From assembly GCF_025994315.1 (NCBI RefSeq), contig NZ_BAQE01000020.1: a stretch of DNA of 64,000 bases, one strand, 5' to 3'. Below the pieces are notes generated by a model, which was not told the DNA's origin, searched no databases, and saw only the letters and a program-made list of their open reading frames with translations. Shown one piece after another: positions 1 through 7,700 of the stretch. Position numbers and translations under genes: made by a program. The stretch is from Swaminathania salitolerans. GTDB lineage: Bacteria; Pseudomonadota; Alphaproteobacteria; Acetobacterales; Acetobacteraceae. Each line of letters starts with the position of its first letter. Position 1 is the stretch's first letter.

Positions 1-77
1 CTGCGCCCACACCTTCTTCTCGGCAATCTGCCTCGCCGCAACAGTCATCTACTGGACGCCATAATGAGTCCTGAGCC
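1..77 (+). mobile_element. IS5-family (IS427-type) element, right end only, cut by window edge
   Basis: These bases match, in reverse orientation and nearly base for base, the transposase 3' end and terminus of the complete copy at 2154-2986. The element ends at the inverted-repeat tip CCTGAGCC at 70-77 and is followed by TA, the same dinucleotide that flanks the full copy. The two copies are inverted relative to each other. The rest of this copy lies outside the window. Confidence 0.9.
2..64 (+). CDS. IS5-family transposase, C-terminal 20 residues (partial)
   Basis: The frame runs from the window edge to a TAA at 62-64 and encodes the end of the IS5-type transposase (visible residues CAHTFFSAICLAATV and onward). 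It is identical in protein to the C-terminus of the transposase on the minus strand at 2167-2603. Only the tail is present, so no catalytic residue can be seen here. Confidence 0.85.
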   Translation, partial: CAHTFFSAICLAATVIYWTP

Positions 78-171
78 TAGACAGATGCTCGCCCTCATGC
101 TCCAGAACCAGACGTACCGCTCGGGCGCGGACCTCAGAAGAATAGGTCTCCGCCAATCCCGGCGCAGTTCA
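78..171 (-). pseudogene. IS3-family element remnant: left inverted repeat plus start of orfA
   Basis: Read on the minus strand, the segment opens at 171 with TGAACTGCGCCGGG, which resembles an IS3-family terminal repeat. From about 156 the frame reads YSSEVRARAVRLVLEHEGEH, the conserved start of IS3-family OrfA. It stops abruptly at the right end of the IS5 copy at 77/78. Only about 25 residues of OrfA remain. The matching OrfB tail seems to lie at 2987, beside the other IS5 copy. Confidence 0.72.
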
Positions 172-230
172 ACTGATTGTCGATCATCGACCGGGGAAAC
201 CCGCATGTACCCGACCAGTATGTGCGACAA
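172..230 (-). pseudogene. Serine recombinase (resolvase/invertase) N-terminal remnant
   Basis: The minus-strand frame starts at a TTG at 230 and reads ILVGYMRVSPVDDRQS. This is the N-terminus of a resolvase/invertase family serine recombinase, including the YxRVS stretch that contains the catalytic serine. The protein is cut after about 19 residues, exactly where the IS3-type terminal repeat begins at 171, so an IS3 insertion appears to have inactivated the recombinase. No other part of it is visible in the window. Confidence 0.7.
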
Positions 231-341
231 ACCTCCAAATCAGGGTCGTCGCGCGGTAGATAAATTTGGAAGGGTATTTCTACTTTCCAACCACTGCGCT
301 GGATTGATTTCGGGCAGAAGCCATGACTGCAGAGTTAATAT

Positions 342-1496
342 TCAGGACAAATATTGAGAGATGACGACCTTACGGATTGCGACAAAAGGCAAACCAGGAC
401 CGATATCGCTATTACACAGTACAGAGAACGTTGTTCTCGATTTCGTATATGTCTGCAAAACGCATGCAAACCCATTTATTGCACCATAGTGCAAGATGCT
501 GGCGTCGCGTTCGCTCGGGCCCGATAAAAGCACTCCGCACCCGTATTCCATGTCTGCGTAATGTGCGTCATTGACAGAAAATCGATTCGCGCTGCTGAGA
601 CGACCATCCCGCAAGCGAGCAGGCGACAACATCAGATCGAGATGGTAAGGATCGAGAAGCTTGTTGCTTAGAAGAGCCTCTTGCCAGCGACATAGATCGA
701 TAGCGTCGCCACGCATTGCGCCAGCAGCACCGGCTTGCGAAACGTCCAGATAGGCTGCGTTTTCGAATCGCGCTCCACCTTTCTCCGGCGAGCTATACCC
801 GGAGGCACGATCAACAACCACCTCGCTTGGGGCGTCGACAGCGAGAGATCTCAGCCCGAGAGGCTTAAAGACCAGTTCCGACATTGCTCGCGGGAATGGG
901 GTGCGGGTCACGCTTTCTACGATTGCACCCAAGACAATGTAATTAGCATTGCTGTAAAGCCAAGCAGTACCTGGATCGAAATCGAAAGGATTCGTCTGGC
1001 GAGCAATATCAGTGGCCAATTCTATTTGCGTCTTCGCTGGCGCAGCGCAGGTCCGGTCATCACCTCCCCCTTCGTCGCTGTGTAATCCCGCCGTATGGTT
1101 CATCAACTGCAACACTGTTACAGGTTTCAGCGGTCCTGCGAGTGGTAGATAGGCGGCAGGCGAGGCATGAACGTCGAGACGACCCATTTGCGCCAACTTC
1201 AGGATTGCGGCGGCCGCAAACTGTTTTGTTAGAGAGCCGATGCGAAAGACTGACCTTTCTGACACGGCTGTCCCCGTCTCGAGATTGGAAAAACCCCAGC
1301 CATACGCTCCGATTATGGTTGATGACCGCCCTATAGCGACGGACACGCCCGGGCATGCATGATTTTTAATTGCCTCCATAGCCGCGTGCTCGATGGAGGG
1401 AAGATCGCCATGCGCTCTAGCACCGGCGAAAGCCGTTGTTGCCGCCGTGGCAGGAATGCTTGTAATTAAACTTCGCCGTGAAACTGACCTACCCAT
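342..1496 (-). CDS. Serine hydrolase of the beta-lactamase class C / penicillin-binding-protein family, exported
   Basis: 384 residues. The N-terminus SRRSLITSIPATAATTAFAG looks like a twin-arginine export signal. The SxxK motif is SLTK (within FRIGSLTKQF, about residue 90), the second motif is YSN (AWLYSNANYIVLG), and a C-terminal HYG triad (LHYGAINGF) stands in for the KTG/HxG motif. These are the hallmarks of the serine beta-lactamase-like fold shared by class C lactamases, D-aminopeptidases and EstB-type esterases. The true substrate cannot be told. The gene is the only intact non-transposase gene between two inverted IS5 copies and is less GC-rich than the rest of the window, so it may be mobile cargo. 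Start chosen at the ATG just after GGATAAAAA. Confidence 0.85.
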   Translation of the reverse strand: MGRSVSRRSLITSIPATAATTAFAGARAHGDLPSIEHAAMEAIKNHACPGVSVAIGRSSTIIGAYGWGFSNLETGTAVSERSVFRIGSLTKQFAAAAILKLAQMGRLDVHASPAAYLPLAGPLKPVTVLQLMNHTAGLHSDEGGGDDRTCAAPAKTQIELATDIARQTNPFDFDPGTAWLYSNANYIVLGAIVESVTRTPFPRAMSELVFKPLGLRSLAVDAPSEVVVDRASGYSSPEKGGARFENAAYLDVSQAGAAGAMRGDAIDLCRWQEALLSNKLLDPYHLDLMLSPARLRDGRLSSANRFSVNDAHYADMEYGCGVLLSGPSERDASILHYGAINGFACVLQTYTKSRTTFSVLCNSDIGPGLPFVAIRKVVISQYLS

Positions 1497-1578
1497 TTTT
1501 TATCCGCCACTACAAGAGGCTATCGCCGAATAGTGCATTCCATATAGCGCCTATTGGCAGATGTCATCATATCCCGGA

Positions 1579-2153
1579 CTAACACGACTTTGTCAGAATC
1601 GAGTTAGGGTGTCTGTTGAGTGTCCATCCGCAATGAGGGCAAAGTGTTGGTGGTGAACGAGCTATGCGGTCGAGGATGGCCTGGCGCACTGCTGGCAGGC
1701 TGGGTTACGGTGGCGGTCCGGAGGATCTTTTTTTTCATCCTGCCTGAGTAAGCCTGCGGGATTACGAAAAGGCGTAGGCCATCATCGACATCAAGGCATG
1801 GCGGTGAAGTCCAGTCCGGGATCGTCCCTCGAAGTGATCCAGGCCCAGTTCCTCCTTGAGTTGCTGATGGGCCTGTTCACATATACAGTGCGCTTTGATC
1901 TACAGTGCGCTTTGATCTACAGTGCGCTTTGATCGCACCCGCCAGAACCTTGATCGGCGTGTTTGCCGGCAAGTTTGAAAGATAATATTTGCGCCCGACA
2001 TTCGAGCGATGTTCACCCACCAGCCATGTTTCTTCGCCCGGCATGTGCTGGGCTCCAGCAAAGCCGATCCGCTGGGGTGCACCATCCGCGATGCGCACGC
2101 GTATGGCCGCGAGACGAGCCGGCAAGCGTCCCTTGGTTCCCTTGCGCCAACTA
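1579..2153 (-). pseudogene. IS701/IS4-like DDE transposase, truncated and frameshifted
   Basis: The minus strand encodes the C-terminal part of an IS701-type transposase. Visible pieces are WRKGTKGRLPARLAAIRVRI, GEETWLVGEHRS and KYYLSNLPANTP. After a frame change come CEQAHQQLKEELGLDHFEG and HRHALMSMMAYAF, and after a further frame change and stop LPAVRQAILDRIARSPP with CPHC. The N-terminal half is missing: the frame begins exactly at the IS5 end at 2153/2154. A 17-bp triplication at 1883-1933 causes the first frameshift. The gene is clearly dead. Family assignment is from memory of typical IS701 transposases. Confidence 0.8.
1883..1933. repeat. 17-bp unit repeated three times in tandem inside the IS701-like transposase
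   Basis: Three adjacent copies of CTACAGTGCGCTTTGAT lie at 1883-1899, 1900-1916 and 1917-1933; the first differs only at its first base. The two extra copies add 34 bp, which is not a multiple of three. Removing them restores a continuous transposase frame reading IKAHCICEQAHQQLKEE, so the expansion is the frameshifting lesion. Confidence 0.93.
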
Positions 2154-2166
2154 GGCTCAGGGCTCA

Positions 2167-2603
2167 TTACGGCGTCCAGTAGATGACTGTTGCGGCGAGG
2201 CAGATTGCCGAGAAGAAGGTGTGGGCGCAGCGGTCGTAGCGCGTGGCAATGCGGCGCCAGTCCTTGAGGCGGCCGAACATGTTCTCGACCTTGTGCCGCC
2301 GGCGATATCGGGACTTGTCGTGCGGGATCGGCACTTTCCGGCTCTTCGTGGACGGGATGCATGGCTCGATGCCTCTTTCGGTCAGATTGCGCCGGAAACA
2401 ATTGTTGTCGTAACCGCGATCGCCGACCAGGTGGCGAGCGGAGGGCAAGCGTGGCAGCAACAGGGCTGCGCCCTTGTGGTCACTCATCTGACCTTCGGTG
2501 AGCAGCATCGCCACTGGACGGCCATGCCCGTCGCAGACGGCGTGCAGTTTCGAGTTCAGGCCGCCTCTTGTGCGTCCGATCCGACGCGCAGCACCCCCTT
2601 TTT
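2167..2603 (-). CDS. IS5-family transposase OrfB, expressed by -1 frameshift
   Basis: From the slippery site near 2603 this frame reads through RIGRTRGGLNSKLHAVCDGH, then VGDRGYD with the second catalytic aspartate, and VENMFGRLKDWRRIATRYDR with the catalytic glutamate, ending at 2167. With OrfA it completes the DDE triad of the IS5 family. The first in-frame ATG is at 2514, which is too far inside the domain to be a functional start, so I favour translation by frameshifting from OrfA. Confidence 0.85.
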
Positions 2604-2924
2604 GAGCAGACTTGCGGCAGTGCGATGCGCCTTCAGATGTGTGCTGTCGATCATCAACTCCTCCGGAACGCCAGCATTACCCGTCAGGGCGGAAAAGATC
2701 CGGGCAAATACGCCAAGACGGCTCCAACGGATGAAGCGATTATACAGCGTCTTATGCGGACCGTAGCCCGACGGCGCGTCCTTCCATTGCAAGCCATGCC
2801 GGATCACGTAGACGATGCCGCTCAGCACGCGGCGATCATCTACGCGTTTCAGGCCGCGCGTTTTCGGAAAATATGGCCGTAACGCGCGCATCTTGCTCAT
2901 AGGCAGCATCGGCAGATCAGACAT
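2556..2924 (-). CDS. IS5-family transposase OrfA
   Basis: 122 residues, opening MSDLPMLPMSKMRALRPYFP. It holds the N-terminal DUF4096-type domain (DDRRVLSGIVYVIRHGLQWK, APSGYGPHKTLYNRF) and the first catalytic aspartate in the motif MIDSTHLKAHR. The frame ends soon after a slippery AAAAAGGGGG stretch (2594-2603 on the complementary strand). The rest of the catalytic domain is in the -1 frame as OrfB, so the active protein is probably the frameshift product OrfAB. Confidence 0.9.
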   Translation of the reverse strand: MSDLPMLPMSKMRALRPYFPKTRGLKRVDDRRVLSGIVYVIRHGLQWKDAPSGYGPHKTLYNRFIRWSRLGVFARIFSALTGNAGVPEELMIDSTHLKAHRTAASLLKKGVLRVGSDAQEAA

Positions 2925-2986
2925 CGGGTTCTCCTTCCGTTGACCGTCGAATCACATCATCTCAGTCTCGTAAAGGGTCCTGAGCC

Positions 2987-3084
2987 TACAACACCATGCG
3001 TCCACACTCGCAGCTCGGTGGCAAGACGCCCGATCAGATCGCCGGGCAACGCTCCTGGGGCATGCCCCCAGGAGCGTTGCCATC
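2987..3084 (+). pseudogene. IS3-family transposase OrfB, C-terminal remnant
   Basis: Directly after the IS5 right end the plus strand reads YNTMRPHSQLGGKTPDQIAG, the conserved C-terminal end of IS3-family integrase-type OrfB proteins (YNxxRPHSxLGxxTP). Everything upstream is missing. Its natural partner, the orfA start, lies at 78-171 beside the other IS5 copy in the opposite orientation, which suggests one IS3 element was broken and partly inverted. Confidence 0.78.
3046..3080. repeat. Perfect 15-bp inverted repeat (strong hairpin)
   Basis: GCAACGCTCCTGGGG at 3046-3060 and its exact reverse complement at 3066-3080 are separated by CATGC. It lies in the tail of the IS3 OrfB remnant. No T-run follows it on either strand, so it is not a clear terminator; it may be part of the IS end or a small fold-back insertion. 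Confidence 0.9.
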
Positions 3085-3155
3085 ACATCACCATCAGCCC
3101 ATAGAAGCAGGGAACTCTCCTTTTGAACGGATACAAAAAAGGGAGCACGTCAACG

Positions 3156-3254
3156 TCACAACACATGAGCCATGGTTTCGGGCATCAGCCGCGCAATCTG
3201 CTCCCACTCCTCGTCCATCATATCAGACGGATAGCGCTTCGTCTTTCGGCTGAT
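3156..3254 (-). pseudogene. Second IS5-type transposase, N-terminal remnant
   Basis: The minus strand reads SRKTKRYPSDMMDEEWEQIA followed by RLMPET, then runs into a stop at 3156-3158. This is the typical start of a DUF4096-type IS5-family transposase, different from the one at 2154-2986. The usual start codon is replaced by ATC at 3254 and only about 30 residues remain. Confidence 0.7.
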
Positions 3255-3343
3255 CCCAGACATCCGACTTCTCTGCTCTGGTGCCCATATCCACAGCTCG
3301 AATCACACTTCACCAACTTCCCAAATAGACTGTCAACCTCGCC

Positions 3344-4513
3344 TCATGGTTTGCCATGAGGCGTTACAGATCCAGCGAAAACCGCGTTACCTGCATCGTC
3401 TATATGCCATATTCGTCGCCCTTCGGGGTCGGTACCGACCACCATCTTTTCCGTCTCGCTGTAATATATACAGACGGATCGACCATTGAGACATACTTTA
3501 TGATTGGCTTTTATGGCCATAAAGAAGTTGTCACTCAAGGTTTCCGTGGAGTCTTTTATTGCGGCGGAGGAATGTAGGCCAGATATTTCCAAGAAACTAG
3601 GCGAAGTACTTTTATCTTCTATCGTTGCTTGGCGGAAGCTCCCCGTCGGGTTGAACGACGAATTGGCGCTTCCCGCATCTATTATCGAGGCCATGGATTT
3701 ACGACCTTTAAGGAGAAGAGAGACGTTGCCAGAACTATTATCTTCGAACACGCTACTGGCGTGCTTCCCTACAAATTCCATTCCGGTGTCTGAGCCACTT
3801 GCATCCATCCAGGTTATGTCCTTCACCGAAGATTTCTGCCAGTACATTCCGTAATGGGCACCGTAAGTCGCACCTGCCATTACCGCGTCCAGATTGAAGT
3901 AAGCGCTAGAGGAAAAAGAACCTTGGAAATGACCATAATATAAAGCAATGAAAGCTCCGGACTGCGCTGAGTCTTTATCCCAGTTTGTCAAATCGTTTTC
4001 GAATCCAATTGTGCTGACATTGCCTAAGGCACCCGGTTTTCCAGGCACGCCCGAGCCGGGCATGCCCCCGAACGAATTCCTCCCACCCGGAATGGCGTTT
4101 CTAATGGAATTGGCATTCATGGCCCAAGCTGTTCCTCCACCAGCCGTCTGCATAACCCCGACATAGAGAGGAAGTTTTCCATAAATTACGGGCCCAGCGC
4201 TGCCTCCTTTGTCTACAAGGAGACCGAGATTGAGCATCATCTCTCCCTGACCGCTGTCAAACCGGGTTTCCCCCTGCAGGCTTTTTCTCGCATAAACCGC
4301 GCCATATCTGCTTTTTTCCGGAGGACACGAGCCGATCGGACAAGCCATTCTAGCCGCGGAATCTGCGTTCAATTCCGATCCGGAGACGTTTCTAAGATCC
4401 GGACTGTTTGAGGAACGACTATACGTATCGTTCTCCTCGTGCGAGTTCCCACTCGCGTAGGCAGAGGAGATGAAAGACAACAACAATAAGCAGAGGACCG
4501 TCTTAGCTCTCAC
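3344..4513 (-). CDS. Exported protein of unknown function
   Basis: 389 residues from a GTG at 4513, preceded by an AGGAG box ten bases upstream; a longer reading from 4648 would bury the signal peptide. The N-terminus MRAKTVLCLLLLSFISSAYA is a classical signal peptide with an AYA cleavage site. The mature protein is rich in Ser, Gly and Asn, with no domain I recognise. It ends in GRRIWHIDDAGNAVFAGSVT, reminiscent of the C-terminal segments of phage tail and surface-fibre proteins. It lies about 250 bp downstream of the large glycosyltransferase and may be its glycosylation target or belong to the same surface module; this is inference. Low GC compared with the core genome. Confidence 0.72.
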   Translation of the reverse strand: MRAKTVLCLLLLSFISSAYASGNSHEENDTYSRSSNSPDLRNVSGSELNADSAARMACPIGSCPPEKSRYGAVYARKSLQGETRFDSGQGEMMLNLGLLVDKGGSAGPVIYGKLPLYVGVMQTAGGGTAWAMNANSIRNAIPGGRNSFGGMPGSGVPGKPGALGNVSTIGFENDLTNWDKDSAQSGAFIALYYGHFQGSFSSSAYFNLDAVMAGATYGAHYGMYWQKSSVKDITWMDASGSDTGMEFVGKHASSVFEDNSSGNVSLLLKGRKSMASIIDAGSANSSFNPTGSFRQATIEDKSTSPSFLEISGLHSSAAIKDSTETLSDNFFMAIKANHKVCLNGRSVCIYYSETEKMVVGTDPEGRRIWHIDDAGNAVFAGSVTPHGKP

Positions 4514-4761
4514 TGTCAATCTCCTAACCTGTCGATGTCTCCTACCAGAATGCAGAGACGGCAATTCGCAGATGATCGCTCCCGAACGAGACTTGCGCAA
4601 AGCCCCATCGATTCTGAGCGATCCCAACGAACCTTCCGACCGAAACACTAATTCGAGTCATTTTTTCAAAAATAGAATCACATGCTCCGCGGGGAAGGAT
4701 GAGCCGCATTCGCGCCATCGCGACGGACTCTCCATGCGTTGGCTCGAATGAGGCCTTCGAC

Positions 4762-7700
4762 TCAGCGGGGCGCACGATCTCCCCGCCGGCAGCTTTCGTC
4801 TGCACGGGACGGAAATGCTAGACACGCCTCCCGATAGAGTGCTGCAATTTCTCTAGCCTGCGCTCTCGAGAGCCGCGGATTTTCCAGGCGCGGCGGCGAT
4901 TCGAGGAAGCGCTCGGGGTTCGCATCGATTTCCGACAAGACTGCGACGAGTGATTCTGGTGACGAGACATCAATTTTGAAACCGTTTACGCCGTCAATCA
5001 CATCCTCTCCGATCGCTCCTCGATCAGAGGCGATGACCCAGACCCCGCAAAGATTTGCTTCACGCGTGACCAGACCGAAGCTCTCGGGCCAAATCGAGGG
5101 CGCGAGCAGAACATCCATGTCCGCGAACAGATTGCCTATTTCAGACTGCTTGACTTTGGGTCTAAACTCGACCGGAGTCTCGCCCCAACATTCATGACGA
5201 ACAGATCCAGGCTCTGCCCCATGATCAATAACGATGAGACTTATGTTACGAAACTTTGTGTTTATAAACGAGTTTCTTGCGTAGTTGTATCCTTTGTGTT
5301 TCGATATTCCGCCTATGAACCCGATACGAACGATGTGATCGTCTCTTCTTGACCGCTCGATATGTGGGATTTTCGGAAGTCCGTTGGCGATCGTCACCAC
5401 ATTATGGAGACTAGTACCCTCATAGATTTTCGCGAATGATTTTGAAACCGAAGCCACCTTAAAAGCGGACTTCAAAGCCGCATGTTTGTCACTAAACATG
5501 AGGGCAGCGTCAGTCATCTCCTTGATAGAGCTTCCAGTAATGCGTTCCATCGCCTTGCTGTATTCGAAGACCTCGATTTTGTCGGTGACGTCGTTCAGGA
5601 GAAACTGATTTGGAGAGATCCACCAACCATCGTGAACTGTCACGATATAGGGGATTTCTCGTGTGAACGCCTCATTTACAACCGAAAGCGTCAAACGTTG
5701 AATACAGTGAAAATGGATGACGTCAGGATTTATTGCGTCGAGGAGTGTACCAAAAGTGGCGCCCATCTCCGGATCGACGGTAACTCTATCGATGTCAGGC
5801 CTGTCTGGCGTCGTAATGCTGTGTACCCGCACTCCGTCCAGTGAGTAGCTGCGAACGAGATAGGGTTTGTCTCCTCCTTCGACAGAACAGACGACTTCGA
5901 GCTCAAATTCGTCACTGTAATCCTCGACTATGTCGCGCACATTGTCGTGCACGACCCGGGTTGCGCCACCGATAGCCTGAGGCGGATAAAACACATTTAC
6001 GATCAGGATGCGCTTTTTTTTCTTTTCCTGCCTACGAGCACAGGCATCATCAAGCACTGCCTTAATATTATGCTCCATATGCTCTTCCGAGTAACGCGCG
6101 AGCGCCTTGCGCAACGCATTACTCCCAATTTTTTGCCGAGTATCTGGTGAGGAAATCAGATATTTGAACGCAGACTCCCACTCCGCAAGCGTAGAACATA
6201 GCAGGCCGTCTTCACGATCCGTCAAAATCTCCTCGTATGTCTGGGTCCGACTGACGATAGACGGGATCCCGAGCATCGCTGCTTCAAGCCACTTTATCTC
6301 GCTTTTCGTATTCGTGAGTTTGCCGGGCTTGAGTACAGCAACGTTTATGTCCGCAGACCTCAGTAGCGTCCAAAAGTTTTCCGCTTCCAGCATGCCCGGG
6401 ATCTCGACGATCTCCACCCCGGAGGCGCGAAGACGATACACGTCGGGGATATAACCGCACACGAGAAGGCGGATCTTGCCCGGATAGGATTTATGAGCCG
6501 CGATCAGCGCCGGCTCGATAAGATCATTGAAGTCTTCTTTATGTGCCTTGGTGCCGGACCCATAGAAGACCGTGACCTTGTCGTTATCGTAACGGGGTTC
6601 GGCTCCGAGGTAGACGCGCCTGTGTCTCGAATCAAGACCATTCCTGTGCATATACACACGTTTCCCGGGTGCGCATCTCTCAAGTTGGCTCACGAGTGCA
6701 GGTGTCGAACCAATCGCGAAATCGCACATTTCCAACGCGACACGGAATAGGGGAACGCCGAGCGCCAGACCTCTGTAATCGTTTCTGGTGACCATACCGG
6801 CATAATTTTCAAATGGCGGCGGATAGAGATCTCCGTCGAAGATCTGATCGTCTATCTCGTAGAAGGTGGCAATACCGAGAGATTTTGCGTAATTAATCGC
6901 CCGAACGATATCGGGGAGGGCCGGAACTCTATAAAATATCGCCGCCTGGAACTTGTGAGCCTCCCCCATAAAATCATGCAAACCGTGATCCTGGTCGAAT
7001 ATCCTGACTTCGAATCCAGCATTTTTCAACTGTTCCGCTTTCTGATCGACACGGTAGAATGTACACTGAGGGAGGTGTCGATTCGCGTACAAGGCAACAG
7101 CTTTGACTGGCTTGGGCGCTGCGGGCTTTTTAGGCGCCGTCATAAGCGATAGATGTTTATGCGTATCGTAGATTTTTCGCTGCGCGGCCGCAAAACCGCT
7201 CGCCTCAGCAACGGCTTCCGCATCTTGCCAGGTGTGTTCTGTAAGAGACTGCGCCTGGCGCCAGAAACGCTCTCGCATGGAGTAATCTCCCGGAAACGCT
7301 TGCATCGCGCGTCTCGTAATTTCCAGGCTTTCGTCCAGGCGGCCGAGTTTTGCCTCGCAATGAGCTAGATTAAGAAACGCCCAAGGGCTGGGGGAGGAGG
7401 ATTTTATGACGGTATCAAGATTCCTTGCCGCTGCCTGGAAGCACTCTTTCCGAATGAGGACATCACTGCTTTTGTGCAAAGTATGGATGTTGTCGGGCTC
7501 CACACGCAACACCCGATCGTATATCGAAAGAGCCGCATCATCATTCCCACTGCGCGCGAAGCGATCAGCAACTGCGATGAAAACGAAGATGTTTTCCCGG
7601 TTTATGATATTCGACAATGAATGATCGAGCACACCGATCTCGATAAAATCCCGGAGCGCATTAGCCCATCCCCATTGCTCGATCGCGTGGCCCCGCTTAG

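Larger units (their letters stand above)
2154..2986 (-). mobile_element. Complete IS5-family (IS427 group-like) insertion sequence, 833 bp
   Basis: The element is bounded by imperfect inverted repeats: GGCTCAGGGCTCATTACG at 2154-2171 against the reverse complement of the right end, GGCTCAGGACCCTTTACG, with 15 of 18 matching. A TA dinucleotide lies directly outside each end (2152-2153 and 2987-2988). It carries two overlapping transposase frames on the minus strand, as in the IS427 group. The left flank is an IS701 remnant and the right flank an IS3 remnant, so the two flanks were not contiguous before insertion or have since been rearranged. Confidence 0.93.
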
